Shown: in pieces, positions 42,036 through 51,549 of the stretch | Layout of the letters: each line of letters begins with the position of its first letter | Numbering within the stretch: position 1 is the first letter of the stretch | Assembly: GCA_964617625.1 (NCBI GenBank) | Contig: CAZTZL010000004.1 | Location: forward strand, 14,614 to 78,613 | DNA from: CAZTZL01 sp964617625 | Lineage (GTDB): Bacteria > Zhuqueibacterota > QNDG01 > DSAB01 | Length of the DNA: 64,000 bases | Direction: 5' to 3' | Program-made: the position numbers and the translations under genes | The notes under the pieces: generated by a model | Seen by the model: the letters and a program-made list of their open reading frames with translations, nothing else | What the model was told of the DNA's origin: nothing | Databases searched by the model: none

Positions 42036-42478
42036 ATTGTTTTGTCCATAGTATTATTCATGGGCCCTTTCTGAAATTCCAGATAATTCTGTAGAAGAAG
42101 AACTGATGCAATCAAATCCACTTTTCTTTTCCTGCGGCTTGGTTTTTCCTCAGCCTGACGTAGAATCCGTTTCGCCTGCATCGATGTGAATCTTTCGTCC
42201 CATAAAATCACAGGGATTGTGATACAGCGTTTCAATTCCGTTGCGAAATGTTCGACCCTTTTGACCGATTGCCCCTTTTCGCCTTTTAATGTCAGAGGCA
42301 AACCAATAATAATTTTTTCAATTTCAATCTGGTGAACCAGCGAGCCAATCTTTTCAACAACCTGACCAAACTCCAAACCTTCCCAGGTATCAAAAGGTTG
42401 TGCTGTTACGCCCAAGGGATCGCTGACAGCGACTCCAATGCGGCGCTGTCCATAATCCAGCGATAAAATACGTCCCAC
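42032..42478 (-). CDS. ruvX: Holliday junction resolvase-like protein RuvX (YqgF)
   Basis: RNase H-fold nuclease of 148 aa implicated in pre-16S rRNA processing and possibly Holliday junction resolution. LSLDYGQRRIGVAVSDP carries the first catalytic Asp, IIGLPLTLKGEKGQ the Glu strand and LWDERFTSMQA the C-terminal DER; further Asp in KVDLIASVLLL. It is flanked by HU and lnt with tight spacing. Family length is typical (about 140). Confidence 0.93.
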   Translation of the reverse strand: MGRILSLDYGQRRIGVAVSDPLGVTAQPFDTWEGLEFGQVVEKIGSLVHQIEIEKIIIGLPLTLKGEKGQSVKRVEHFATELKRCITIPVILWDERFTSMQAKRILRQAEEKPSRRKRKVDLIASVLLLQNYLEFQKGPMNNTMDKTI

Positions 42479-42489
42479 AGGATTTGTAC

Positions 42490-42804
42490 TTATTCGAGGG
42501 GCTTTTTCAACACTTCTTTTAAAAGTTTGCCTGCCTTAAAATGAGTTTTTCGACGTGCGGGTACATAAATAATTTCTCCGGTTTTGGGATTTCTCGCTTT
42601 TGGTTTGGGTTTGGTTTTCTTAACTTCAAAAACACCAAAATCTCGGATTTCGATACGCACTTCATGACTTGCCTCGGCCATAAACTGCCTCAGAGCGGTA
42701 AAAACACCGTCCACGATTTTCTCGGTGATGTATATTCTTTCACCGACCAACTTTGCAGTCCTTTTTGCAACATCTTTCTTCGTGATGGTTTCCATTTTGC
42801 TCAT
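42490..42804 (-). CDS. hup: HU/IHF family DNA-binding protein
   Basis: Histone-like nucleoid protein of 104 aa. The family signature around EIRDFGVFEVKKTKPKPKARNPKTGE includes the beta-arm with the DNA-intercalating proline (RNPKTG). It bends DNA and compacts the nucleoid. AAAGGAG stands 8 nt before the ATG. It lies between rel and ruvX; HU next to ruvX or rel is not itself diagnostic. Could be either a homodimeric HU or an IHF-type subunit. Confidence 0.93.
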   Translation of the reverse strand: MSKMETITKKDVAKRTAKLVGERIYITEKIVDGVFTALRQFMAEASHEVRIEIRDFGVFEVKKTKPKPKARNPKTGEIIYVPARRKTHFKAGKLLKEVLKKPLE

Positions 42805-42834
42805 CGATAACTCCTTTGGTTTGTGTTTTCCCTT

Positions 42835-45111
42835 TCATCCATGCAATTGTTCAATCGTTTTATCAATACCGCTTTCTCTCCCCACAGATAGCACTCCTCG
42901 AATACGATATAACATTTTAAGAATTCTCGTCAAATGCGAAAGATCCCTGACCTCCAAAATCATAAAAGCTGTAATGAGTGTGTTTTCCGTCCGCATGTCG
43001 ATCGTCAGAATATTTGTTTCCATAGAAGACAGCAGTTCGCTCACATCTTTCAGGAAATCCTTCCGGCCTTCTGCTAAAATCCGGATTTGGACCATAAATG
43101 CCTTTTCACCATCGACATCCCAGGAAACATCAATTGTTTTTTCAGGCGTTTCCATTAATTTCAGAATATTCGTACAATCTCGCCTGTGTACAACAATACC
43201 GCGTCCCTTCGTGATAAAGCCGACAATTGGATCTCCCGGTACGGGATGACAGCACTGTGCAAAACGAATCAATAAATTATCCATCCCCTGTACACGAATG
43301 CCTCTGACAGCACCCCTGGCACGGGAAATGAATTTTTCAAATATCTTTTCTTTATTCTTAGGACCTGTCGAACCAACTTTTTCAGGAGCCAGTATCTCAA
43401 TCACTTTTTGTACTGGCAGATCTCCCTGTCCCAGTTCAGCATAGACTTGCTCCATTTTAGATTTCTGCATCTGATCGACAAGCTGCCTGAGCTGCTCTTT
43501 GGTGGTCCGGATACGGTACCGTTTGAGGCTCTTTGTAAATATTTCTTCCCCCAACTTCACTGCTTCCTGATATCTGGCCTCTTTCAGCCAGCGTTTGATC
43601 CTTGCTTTTGCTTTGGATGTCTTGACAAAGGTGATCCAGTCCTTATTCGGCCGTTGATTGGATGAAGTAATGACCTCGACAGAATCTCCGCTTTTCAGTT
43701 TCGTATTCAAGGGAACGATACGTCCGTTCACTTTGGCACCGATACATTGCAGACCGATATCGGTATGCACTGAAAACGCAAAATCAACCGGCGTGGAACC
43801 GGCGGGCAATTTGAATAAATCCCCTTTAGGTGTAAAAATAAAAACCTCGGACTGAAACAGATCGGTTTTCAAGACTTCCAGATATTCTTCGGGATCGAGC
43901 GTATCCTTCTGCCAGTCAATCATTTCGCGGAGCCACGCGCTGTATTGATCCAACTCGTCGTCGGATTGACCACCCTCCTTATATTTCCAATGGGCTGCGA
44001 TACCGATTTCTGCGATACGATGCATTTCCTCTGTCCGAAATTGGATTTCAATCATCTTGCCATCCGGGCCGATGACAGTGGTGTGCAATGATTGATACAT
44101 ATTCAACTTGGGAGTGGCAATGTAATCTTTGAAGCGATCCTGAACCGGAGTAAATATGGTATGAACCACACCGAGAGCAAAATAACATTCATCGACTTTT
44201 TCCACAACAATCCGGATGGCCAGCAAATCATAGATCTCTTCTAGAGGTCTGTTTCTCTCACTCATTTTTCTGTAAATGGAATACAGAGATTTAGCCCTTC
44301 CAGCAACCTTCGCGCGAATTCCGTTTTTTAAAAGTTCTTTTTGTATCGGTTCGGTCACTCGGTTGATATAGTGTTCCCGCGCTTCCCGTCTGTCGGATAT
44401 TTGTTGAACAAGATCATAGTAGGCTTTTGGTTCAAGAAATTTAAGTGATAAGTCCTCGAGTTCCCATTTGATGCGTGCAATTCCAAAACGGTGTGCAAGA
44501 GGCGCATATACTTCCCGTGTTTCAATGGCAATGCGTTTCGCCTTTTGCGGCGGCAGGAATTCGAGAGTGCGCATATTGTGAAGACGATCCGCGAACTTGA
44601 TCATAATCACCCTTAGATCCTGAGCCATGGAAAAAATCATTTTTCTGAAATTCTCAGCCTGTTTTTCCGCCTGACTGCGAAATTTCAATTCACTGATTTT
44701 CGTCACACCATCGACAAGCTGGGCGACTTCACCGCCGAATCGTTCACGAACTTTATCGACCGTGATTCCGGTATCTTCAACTACATCATGAATCAATCCC
44801 GATACTATCGTAACCACATCCATACGAAGATCCGTGAGTATCTTCGCCGTTTCCAGACAATGTTCGATGTAAGGCGCACCGGATTTGCGCAATTGATGTT
44901 TGTGTACATTATACGCAAACTGATACGCATCTTTGAGAAGTGTCAAATCCGGATTTTTGATATAGATTTGAATTTCCTTTAGAATCCGGTCAAAAACGCG
45001 TCTGTACTGGCTCCGAACTTTCGGCTGAAGTACGTACTCTTCCTGTTTTTGAGCAGTCCGCTTTTCACGAACAGATTTTTTGGGTTCTTCTTTTATAATA
45101 ATATCTGTCAT
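42835..45111 (-). CDS. rel: Bifunctional (p)ppGpp synthetase/hydrolase
   Basis: RelA/SpoT homologue of 758 aa controlling the stringent response. Order: HD hydrolase domain (HDVVED intact, so hydrolysis is likely active), synthetase domain with KSLYSIYRKM and the RFKD motif (RXKD type, marking bifunctional rather than monofunctional RelA), TGS domain (IFTPKGDLFKLPAGSTPVDFAF), a helical/zinc-finger region (CCHPVPGDPIVGF) and a C-terminal ACT domain (MVQIRILAEGRKDFL). Full length, no disruption. Next to dnaB and HU. Confidence 0.96.
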   Translation of the reverse strand: MTDIIIKEEPKKSVREKRTAQKQEEYVLQPKVRSQYRRVFDRILKEIQIYIKNPDLTLLKDAYQFAYNVHKHQLRKSGAPYIEHCLETAKILTDLRMDVVTIVSGLIHDVVEDTGITVDKVRERFGGEVAQLVDGVTKISELKFRSQAEKQAENFRKMIFSMAQDLRVIMIKFADRLHNMRTLEFLPPQKAKRIAIETREVYAPLAHRFGIARIKWELEDLSLKFLEPKAYYDLVQQISDRREAREHYINRVTEPIQKELLKNGIRAKVAGRAKSLYSIYRKMSERNRPLEEIYDLLAIRIVVEKVDECYFALGVVHTIFTPVQDRFKDYIATPKLNMYQSLHTTVIGPDGKMIEIQFRTEEMHRIAEIGIAAHWKYKEGGQSDDELDQYSAWLREMIDWQKDTLDPEEYLEVLKTDLFQSEVFIFTPKGDLFKLPAGSTPVDFAFSVHTDIGLQCIGAKVNGRIVPLNTKLKSGDSVEVITSSNQRPNKDWITFVKTSKAKARIKRWLKEARYQEAVKLGEEIFTKSLKRYRIRTTKEQLRQLVDQMQKSKMEQVYAELGQGDLPVQKVIEILAPEKVGSTGPKNKEKIFEKFISRARGAVRGIRVQGMDNLLIRFAQCCHPVPGDPIVGFITKGRGIVVHRRDCTNILKLMETPEKTIDVSWDVDGEKAFMVQIRILAEGRKDFLKDVSELLSSMETNILTIDMRTENTLITAFMILEVRDLSHLTRILKMLYRIRGVLSVGRESGIDKTIEQLHG

Positions 45112-45117
45112 AATGAT

Positions 45118-46533
45118 CTAAAATGGCACACCGGCGGGTTCTTGCTCAAAGGCCGGATTTTCAAAACGGGCCCATTTTTTTACAAAATTGAGGTGAATCG
45201 TACCCACCGGACCGTTTCTCTGTTTGCCGATAATCACTTCCGCTTTTCCCTCCATCGAATCTCCCTGATCACTCCTCTTGATTCCATAAAACTCAGGGCG
45301 ATATATAAACAGAACGACATCGGCATCCTGTTCGATTGCTCCTGATTCTCTTAAATCTGAAAGCATCGGTCTTTTTTCACCGCCTCGGGCTTCAACGGCG
45401 CGGGACAACTGGGAAAGAGCAACCACGGGAATATCGAGTTCTTTTGCCAGCCCTTTCAAAGACCGGGAAATCATCGAGATTTCATGCTGTCTGCTTTCGG
45501 CCTTTCTAGGCCCTTCCATGAGCTGCATATAGTCAATGATGATGAGGCCAACATCCTTTTCTTTCTTCAAACGCCGGGCTTTGGCTCGCAACTCCAGAAC
45601 TCCCATGCCAGGCGTATCATCGATATAGATAGGCGCCTCTGTCAGGACACCCACACACATGCTGAGTTTCTGCCATTCATCATCAGCCAATCGACCGGTT
45701 CGAACACCATGGGCATCGACGCGGGCTTCGGCGCATAGTAACCGAAGCGCCAATTGCCGTTTCGACATTTCAAGACTAAATATACCAACGGGTTTCTTTT
45801 CATCGACAGCCATGTTCCGTGCAATATTGAGACTGAAAGCTGTTTTTCCCATTGAAGGCCGGCCGGCTACGATGATTAATTCTCCATCCTGAAATCCGGA
45901 TGTATATTCATCCAGTTTCGAATAGCCGGTAGGAACTCCGGTTACTGTGCCTTTTCGCTCGTGAAATTTCTCGATAGTTTCAAACGCTTCATGCATCACA
46001 GGCGAAATATGCTGGAATGTTCTGCGCAGCCTTTTTTCCGAAAGACCGAAAATGCGCTGCTCTGACCGGTCGATAATGTGAAATACATCTTCCTGGGCAT
46101 CGTAACAGTCCTTGGCTATTCCAGCGGCTTCTTCAATCAGTTTTCGTAATAAATATTTTTCCTGAACAATCCTCGCGTGATGTTCGACATTTGCAGATGA
46201 AGCAACTGTTTCGGCCAGTGTTGTGAGATAATAGGTGCCGCCTAACTCTTCAAGAAGATTCTGCCGTTTGAGTTCCTCGGACAATGTAATCAGATCCACC
46301 GGATCGTTTTTCTCGAACAAGAGAGTCGCCGCGGAAAATATTTTCTGATGGGCAGTGCGGTAAAAACTTGAGGAGGTCAATATTTCGACGATCTTCCCGA
46401 TACATTCATTATCGATCAGCATCGATCCCAGAACTGCCATCTCCGCATCCAGCGCCTGCGGCGGAACAAGATCAAAGATGGCTTTCTCCGGAGTAGAAGA
46501 CTTCCCGTTTATTTTCCTTTTTGAGGATTCCAT
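45118..46533 (-). CDS. dnaB: Replicative DNA helicase DnaB
   Basis: Hexameric 5'-3' helicase of the replisome, 471 aa. The N-terminal domain (to about 120) binds primase; the linker precedes a RecA-like ATPase with Walker A GRPSMGKTAF, Walker B LIIIDYMQLM and the arginine-finger region (QLSRAVEARGGEKRPMLSDLRESGAIEQDADV). No intein. It starts inside the glycosylase gene, overlapping its 3' end by 25 bp. Confidence 0.96.
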   Translation of the reverse strand: MESSKRKINGKSSTPEKAIFDLVPPQALDAEMAVLGSMLIDNECIGKIVEILTSSSFYRTAHQKIFSAATLLFEKNDPVDLITLSEELKRQNLLEELGGTYYLTTLAETVASSANVEHHARIVQEKYLLRKLIEEAAGIAKDCYDAQEDVFHIIDRSEQRIFGLSEKRLRRTFQHISPVMHEAFETIEKFHERKGTVTGVPTGYSKLDEYTSGFQDGELIIVAGRPSMGKTAFSLNIARNMAVDEKKPVGIFSLEMSKRQLALRLLCAEARVDAHGVRTGRLADDEWQKLSMCVGVLTEAPIYIDDTPGMGVLELRAKARRLKKEKDVGLIIIDYMQLMEGPRKAESRQHEISMISRSLKGLAKELDIPVVALSQLSRAVEARGGEKRPMLSDLRESGAIEQDADVVLFIYRPEFYGIKRSDQGDSMEGKAEVIIGKQRNGPVGTIHLNFVKKWARFENPAFEQEPAGVPF

Positions 46534-47228
46534 AGCGGTTTATCCCCTACTTCCTTATCATATAATTTTCTTAACATTTGAACATCTTCCCAAACCGGTT
46601 TTTTCCAGTGCGGATTTCGAAGAAGCGCCGCCGGATGAAATGTAACAATGAGAGAAATACCCTCAAAATCATGAACCTTGCCCCGAAGCTGGCTCAACGA
46701 GGTTGAGGTCCTCAATAAATGATGCGCTGCTATCCGTCCCAGGGCTAAAATAATTTTTGGCTGAATCATTCCAATCTGCTGGAAAAGATAGGGCATGCAG
46801 AGTGCGACTTCTTCCGGCAAGGGATCGCGGTTCTGAGGCGGTCTGCATTTCAGAATATTGGCGATAAAAACTTCCGACCTTTTGAATTCAATCGCAGCAA
46901 GAATTTTATCCAAGAGCTGTCCTGCCCTTCCCACAAAAGGTTCACCTTTTAAATCTTCATCCCGGCCGGGCGCTTCTCCAATCAGCATAAAATTTGCGTT
47001 TGGATTGCCCGCACCAAATACAAAATTCGTCCGTGTTTTTGCCAGCACACATTTTTCACAACCCTTGATGCTTTGATAAAATGTATCCAGCGAATCGTCA
47101 CCTTTATTTTGAGATTGAAAAGTCAGTACGTCTTTCCTGGGGAGATACAATTCGTTTCCAAAAAGATCGCGCTGCTGCCGCAAATACTTTTTCGTTTCAT
47201 CAAATATATTTGATGTTTCCGGGGACAT
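46509..47228 (-). CDS. Uracil-DNA glycosylase, family 4 (Fe-S)
   Basis: Family 4 uracil-DNA glycosylase of 239 aa, removing uracil from DNA as a base-excision repair step. Motif 1 is GEAPGRDEDLKGEPFVGRAG and motif 2 TFHPAALLRNPHWK. Cluster cysteines are in CEKC and CRPPQNRDPLPEEVALC, giving the [4Fe-4S] site of type 4 enzymes. An N-terminal 50-residue extension rich in Lys/Gln precedes the domain. Sits between coaBC and dnaB, overlapping dnaB by 25 bp. Confidence 0.92.
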   Translation of the reverse strand: MSPETSNIFDETKKYLRQQRDLFGNELYLPRKDVLTFQSQNKGDDSLDTFYQSIKGCEKCVLAKTRTNFVFGAGNPNANFMLIGEAPGRDEDLKGEPFVGRAGQLLDKILAAIEFKRSEVFIANILKCRPPQNRDPLPEEVALCMPYLFQQIGMIQPKIILALGRIAAHHLLRTSTSLSQLRGKVHDFEGISLIVTFHPAALLRNPHWKKPVWEDVQMLRKLYDKEVGDKPLWNPQKGK

Positions 47229-47237
47229 GATTACTAA

Positions 47238-48440
47238 CTACTCGTTAATTAATTTTTCAATCTTGTCCAAAATCTTTTGCGCTGTCTCCCGTTTGGACAA
47301 AAGTGGCAGCTCTTCTTTTTGTTCGTTTTTATCGATCAAAGTCACTTTATTGTTTCCTTGCCCAAATCCCGCTCCCTCTTCAAGGACATTTAAACAAATC
47401 AGATCCAGCTGCTTGTTTTTCAGCTTCTGTATGGCATTGTTGAGCCCGTTTTCTGTTTCAAGTGCGAAACCGACACGCAATCCCTGTTTCTTTTTTGAAG
47501 CAAGTGAGATTAAAATATCCTCTGTCTTTTCCAGATTAAGCTGCCAGCGGGAGTCCTGTTTTTTAATTTTTTTCGAAGAGGTCTTAGCCGGCCTGTAGTC
47601 GGAAACCGCAGCAGCCATAATAAGAACCTGGTGTTCCGGCCATTCCTGATGAACCGCTTCCGCCATTTCCTGTGCCGTATTCACACGGATCAGGCGAATA
47701 CCCGAAAAAACTTCCAAGCTTGAGGGGCCGCTGATCAAAGTCACTTCCGCGCCCCGGAGCGCTGCAGTCTCAGCAAGTACATATCCCATAGTTCCGGTAG
47801 AAGGATTGGTTATATAACGGACAGGATCAATCCATTCTCGTGTTGGCCCGGCAGTAACAAGTATCTTTTTCCCGTATAAACACCCTTCAGTGTTTCGGCA
47901 GGACAAAACCGCATCAATGATCTTTTTCATCCCGGCCAAACGTCCTGGCCCTTCGAGACCGCTGGCAAGCTGGCCTGTTTCCGGTTCAATAAAGCGATAC
48001 CCCAGTTTTTTTAATTTTTCCACATTTGAAATATAAATCGGATTTTGAACCATTTGCCTGTCCATTGCAGGAGCAAAAAGCACAGGCGACCGGGAAGCCA
48101 TCACCACAGTACTGAGAAAATCATCCGCAATTCCCGATGCAATTTTCCCGATGATATTCGCAGTAGCCGGACAAACAAGTATCTTCTCCGCCCACTCGGC
48201 GAGAGTAATATGTTCGGTCTTTAATGAACGATGCGCCGGAAACAGATCGCTGATCACTTCACAGTTTGTAAGCGTCTCAAACGTCAGCGGACAGACGAAT
48301 CTCTTTGCCGATTCAGTCATCACAACCCTGATCTCGGCACCTTCTCTTTGAAGCATCCGAAGCAATTCACAAGCTTTATAAGCTGCAATGCTTCCCGTCA
48401 CTCCTAACAATATTTTTCGTCCATCCAACCTTTTATCCAC
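47238..48440 (-). CDS. coaBC: Coenzyme A biosynthesis bifunctional protein CoaBC
   Basis: Phosphopantothenate-cysteine ligase plus decarboxylase, 400 aa. The FMN-dependent CoaC half starts LLGVTGSIAAYKACELLRML and has the substrate-recognition clamp APAMDRQM, with Asp where E. coli has Asn (PAMN). The CoaB half follows from about 190 (ILVTAGPTREWIDPVRYITN) and contains KKQDSRWQLNLEKTEDIL and ending motif FGQGNNKVTLID. It makes 4'-phosphopantetheine for CoA. Flanked by rpoZ and the glycosylase; rpoZ-coaBC adjacency is common. Confidence 0.94.
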   Translation of the reverse strand: MDKRLDGRKILLGVTGSIAAYKACELLRMLQREGAEIRVVMTESAKRFVCPLTFETLTNCEVISDLFPAHRSLKTEHITLAEWAEKILVCPATANIIGKIASGIADDFLSTVVMASRSPVLFAPAMDRQMVQNPIYISNVEKLKKLGYRFIEPETGQLASGLEGPGRLAGMKKIIDAVLSCRNTEGCLYGKKILVTAGPTREWIDPVRYITNPSTGTMGYVLAETAALRGAEVTLISGPSSLEVFSGIRLIRVNTAQEMAEAVHQEWPEHQVLIMAAAVSDYRPAKTSSKKIKKQDSRWQLNLEKTEDILISLASKKKQGLRVGFALETENGLNNAIQKLKNKQLDLICLNVLEEGAGFGQGNNKVTLIDKNEQKEELPLLSKRETAQKILDKIEKLINE

Positions 48441-48494
48441 AATGGGTTACCCGCACGACCTGATTTATTGTGTTTCTATACCATTTCGGGAACT

Positions 48495-48797
48495 TTACTT
48501 GTTCTCCTCCATTTCCTTGTAACTGAAATGAATCTCTTTTTGAGCCATTTCCTGAATGGCCACTCTTGAGGGTTTTGGAAACTTTTTATGCTCCCGCAAT
48601 AAGGCCTCCCGATCTATTTCAACATCATCAAAATCTTCATTTTCTTTGTTATCCAAAACAGTGGGCGTATCCATATCCATGTCGATTTCAAGCTTCTGCT
48701 CATTGTTTACCTGCCGCGCACGCTTGGCCATAATCACTACTGATTCATAGATATTATTTGTTTCTTCCAAAAGATCTTCGATTGATATTTTTTCCAT
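48495..48797 (-). CDS. rpoZ: RNA polymerase omega subunit
   Basis: Small subunit of 100 aa in the FCB-type branch of omega. The N-terminal SIEDLLEETNNIYESVVIMAKRARQ aligns with the RpoZ core (SVVIMAKRARQ), followed by an acidic insert (DFDDVEIDREAL) and a C-terminal RVAIQEMAQKEI helix. It stabilises the beta-prime subunit. Located between gmk and coaBC, the conserved gmk-rpoZ-coaBC order. Confidence 0.88.
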   Translation of the reverse strand: MEKISIEDLLEETNNIYESVVIMAKRARQVNNEQKLEIDMDMDTPTVLDNKENEDFDDVEIDREALLREHKKFPKPSRVAIQEMAQKEIHFSYKEMEENK

Positions 48798-48824
48798 CGA
48801 GCAAATTCCTCCGATACTTCGTTT

Positions 48825-49385
48825 TTAGGTCTGACGGACAATAACTTCAATATCTTCTATCGTTTTTTCAAAACAATCATTAACTACCTGGAAATCGTAT
48901 TGCTGCGCAAACTCCAGTTCATGCTGCGCATTTTTTAATCGTTTATCAATCTCGGTCTTGCTCTCAGTTTGACGATTTCTCAACCTCCTTTCAAGCTCTT
49001 TTACAGAAGGGGGCAAAATAAAAATAAGTACTGCATCTTTTTTCTTTTTTTTGATTTGTATCCCGCCTTGTACATCGATGTCAAAAAGAACCTTTTTTCC
49101 ATGACTTATTTGCTTTTCGACCTGTTCCCAGAGAGTTCCGTATAAATATCCGTACACTTCAGCCCACTCAATAAAGGCGCCCTCTTTAATTTTTTTTTTA
49201 AAATCGGATTCATCAACAAAGAAATAATCTTCCCCATGCTTTTCATTTTTGCGTTTTGGCCTTGTTGTGACGGAAACCGAATAACCAAAATCCGGATTTC
49301 TTCTTCTCAACTCTTGTATCACAGTGCTTTTCCCGCCCCCCGACGGAGACGAGAGAACATACAGCCTGCCGCTTGATAAATCCAT
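48825..49385 (-). CDS. gmk: Guanylate kinase
   Basis: Converts GMP to GDP, 186 aa. P-loop SSPSGGGKSTVI, GMP-binding VTTRPKRKNEKHGEDYFFV and the lid region FIEWAEVYGYLYGT; VLFDIDVQGGIQIK is the core strand. The Ser/Arg recognition residues are in place. It starts 4 bp after the yicC stop and is followed by rpoZ. Confidence 0.96.
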   Translation of the reverse strand: MDLSSGRLYVLSSPSGGGKSTVIQELRRRNPDFGYSVSVTTRPKRKNEKHGEDYFFVDESDFKKKIKEGAFIEWAEVYGYLYGTLWEQVEKQISHGKKVLFDIDVQGGIQIKKKKKDAVLIFILPPSVKELERRLRNRQTESKTEIDKRLKNAQHELEFAQQYDFQVVNDCFEKTIEDIEVIVRQT

Positions 49386-49388
49386 TTC

Positions 49389-50267
49389 CTATTCCAAATT
49401 TTGGACCTGCTCACGTATTTTTTCGATTTCTTCTTTCATCTCAACCACAGTATGGCTGATCTCAACATGGATCGCCTTGGAACTGATTGTATTCGCCTCA
49501 CGATTCATCTCCTGAAGAAGAAAATTCAATTTCTTTCCGACAACTTCGTTTTTTTCCAACGTATTTAAAAAAATCTGATTATGGCTTCGCAACCGAACAC
49601 ACTCTTCCGTAATATCCATTTTATCGGCTAAAAGTGCAATTTCAGCATGTAGTCTGTCCTGATCGATATTGTGATCCTGAGTAAGCCGTTCAATCCTTTC
49701 TGTAAGTTTTTTATATTCTTCAGAAACATTATCACGTGCAATGCTTTCAATCGTGTCCAAATGTTTTTCCAAACTTTGAATACGTTCAGCAATGTCTTTC
49801 AGAAGGATTTCTCCTTCTTTCCACCGCATTTCCTTTAAAGCGTCCAATGCGTCCTGCAATGCTTTTTTCACGTGGCTCCAAGTCAAATCTGCATTTTCCG
49901 GTTCTGAATAGGATTCAAAAATTTCCGAAAACCGCATGTAATGATCCAATCTCAACTTTTCACGAATCCCGGCAACATTGCGAAGTCGATTCAACAAATC
50001 ATGAATGGAGCCGACTATTTTTTCGTTAATTCGTATGCCCGATATACCGCCGGGATCCCCTTTCACCGTAATTGTTGTATATATTTTCCCGCGCTCAACA
50101 CCATTCCGGATAATATCACGCACCTGCTGTTCGTAATAGGATAAAAATGATGGCAACCGGCACGATACCTCAAGATATCGATTGTTAACGGATTTTAATT
50201 CCACTGTAATTGTCGTGCTGTTAAATTGTGCTTCTCCGATTCCCAGCCCTGTCATGCTTGAAGCCAT
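49389..50267 (-). CDS. yicC: YicC-family endoribonuclease-like protein
   Basis: YicC/YloC family protein of 292 aa, a conserved bacterial protein shown in other species to have RNase activity. N-terminal signature SSMTGLGIGEAQFNS, internal EFKSVNNRYLE-type sequence (VELKSVNNRYLEVSCRLP), and C-terminal KLNFLLQEMNREANTI...SHTVVEMKEEIEKIREQVQNLE. First gene of the yicC-gmk-rpoZ-coaBC run, with a clear promoter upstream. ATG start with weak SD. Confidence 0.9.
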   Translation of the reverse strand: MASSMTGLGIGEAQFNSTTITVELKSVNNRYLEVSCRLPSFLSYYEQQVRDIIRNGVERGKIYTTITVKGDPGGISGIRINEKIVGSIHDLLNRLRNVAGIREKLRLDHYMRFSEIFESYSEPENADLTWSHVKKALQDALDALKEMRWKEGEILLKDIAERIQSLEKHLDTIESIARDNVSEEYKKLTERIERLTQDHNIDQDRLHAEIALLADKMDITEECVRLRSHNQIFLNTLEKNEVVGKKLNFLLQEMNREANTISSKAIHVEISHTVVEMKEEIEKIREQVQNLE

Positions 50268-50315
50268 TGATCGTCCTATCTTATGTAATAGAAAACTCTC
50301 TTAATAAGAATATGT

Positions 50316-50344
50316 ATTTTACAAAAATAATTGTTGATAGTCAA
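50316..50344 (-). promoter_or_regulatory. Sigma-70-type promoter of yicC-gmk-rpoZ-coaBC run
   Basis: Minus-strand TTGACT (50339-50344) and TAAAAT (50316-50321) separated by 17 bp. Predicted start near 50309, about 40 nt before the yicC ATG. Confidence 0.65.
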
Positions 50345-50376
50345 TATCTATTTTATAATTATGACACTTACGTATA

Positions 50377-51369
50377 TCAAAATTTCAATGGAATGGGTTT
50401 ATTTAGAAGGATTGTCAGGGAAATGCGATGGGTATGTCCAAGATCAAAATGATTTAAAAATCCATAATCCACTTGAAAATATTTAAACCAAAAACCTCCT
50501 CCAACTGTAAAGTTCCCCCTGTCCGTGCCAGCCCGTAAAAAAAGTCGGTCTTTGTAGGAGATTTCTCCTCCGGCGTGCAGATCGAAACCCAAAGCTCCCA
50601 GAGACATTTGGGCTACTTCGCCTCTCGATTCAAAATCCACATCAATTTCACAGACAGGAAGTACTTTGATAGAATGAAATTGAACCGGATAAACGGCTCC
50701 CAATCTCAAATGCGGCAGCAACAATTCCGTTCTCCCTGTATTCCATGCAATGAGAGTTGAAGTGCCGTCCGCAAGAACAGCTCCAATTTTCAGTTGATGA
50801 ACCGGATTCCATAATACTCCGAAATCAAATCCGATTCCCCACGCACCCCATTGATCCATGCTCTTTCGAATCGTTTTAATACTTCCACCATATGAGAAAG
50901 AACGGCTCTGTCTTTTTCCAAAGGAAAACATGAAAACCATTTCACTGTCGTTGATATATTTTTCAACCTGTGGAAGATTTTCGGCTCCCAAAGGTTTCGA
51001 AGGATCGGTCAGCCGGGTCAACGGAATGTCATCCACGCCTAATCGGTATACTCCAAAACCCAAAGTCAAGCTGTCCTTTACAGAATATCCGAGTCCAAGA
51101 AAATCCCAATTGACAATGCCGCTGAATCGTTCTGCATGCATTCCGTGTATTTGAAAAGACTGCAGAAAAGCCAGTCCTGCAGGATTCCAGTAGATTGCCG
51201 TAACATCTTCCGAAGCCGCAACATAGGCGCCTCCCATCGCTAGTGCCCGTGCACCGACACCCACTGCCAAAAACTCTCCCGCATATTTTGAAGTTGTTAC
51301 CTCTCCATAAACGAGGGACAATTTGGAGATAAAGAAAAAGATGATTGCGTAAATTATTTTCAATTTCAA
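50377..51369 (-). CDS. PorV/UPF0164-like outer-membrane barrel protein
   Basis: Exported beta-barrel protein of about 330 aa. The signature GARALAMGGAYVAASEDVTA followed by YWNPAGL identifies the PorV/UPF0164 group. The long frame opens at 51447, but a TTG at 51369 with AGGA 7 nt upstream yields a classic signal peptide (KLKIIYAIIFFFISKLSLVYG), so that is preferred. The C-terminus DLGHTHRISLTILL ends in amphipathic strands. Together with the sorting domain on the subtilase it fits a type IX-like secretion context, but the core T9SS genes are not in this window. Second member after 39474. Confidence 0.82.
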   Translation of the reverse strand: MKLKIIYAIIFFFISKLSLVYGEVTTSKYAGEFLAVGVGARALAMGGAYVAASEDVTAIYWNPAGLAFLQSFQIHGMHAERFSGIVNWDFLGLGYSVKDSLTLGFGVYRLGVDDIPLTRLTDPSKPLGAENLPQVEKYINDSEMVFMFSFGKRQSRSFSYGGSIKTIRKSMDQWGAWGIGFDFGVLWNPVHQLKIGAVLADGTSTLIAWNTGRTELLLPHLRLGAVYPVQFHSIKVLPVCEIDVDFESRGEVAQMSLGALGFDLHAGGEISYKDRLFLRAGTDRGNFTVGGGFWFKYFQVDYGFLNHFDLGHTHRISLTILLNKPIPLKF

Positions 51370-51490
51370 TTGTTTTTCCTTTTTAACCTTTCCCAAGTCC
51401 CTAAAACATACATAAATAGCTACACAAAAGCAAGGTAAAATTTTCAATAAAATATTTTAATTGATAAAACAAACTGGGATTATATATAAA

Positions 51491-51519
51491 AACCCTATTG
51501 AAATGAATTCAATAGGGTT
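51491..51519 (-). terminator. Rho-independent terminator after receiver-PAS gene
   Basis: Perfect 12-bp stem AACCCTATTGAA/TTCAATAGGGTT with a 5-nt loop. On the minus strand it is followed by TTTATATATA and lies about 30 bp past the stop of the gene at 51550, separating it from the barrel gene. Bidirectional use is possible but no plus-strand gene needs it. Confidence 0.75.
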
Positions 51520-51549
51520 ATTATTATAATTTCTATTATGATATTGTCT

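Noticed and set aside
42725..43249. 174-codon plus-strand frame over HU and rel
   Set aside because: Spans two genuine minus-strand genes and reads as a shadow frame.
51370..51549. Missing ATPase domain of the receiver-PAS-DHp protein as a frameshift
   Set aside because: The gap downstream contains a terminator and no frame with N, G1 or G2 motifs, so the short form appears genuine.
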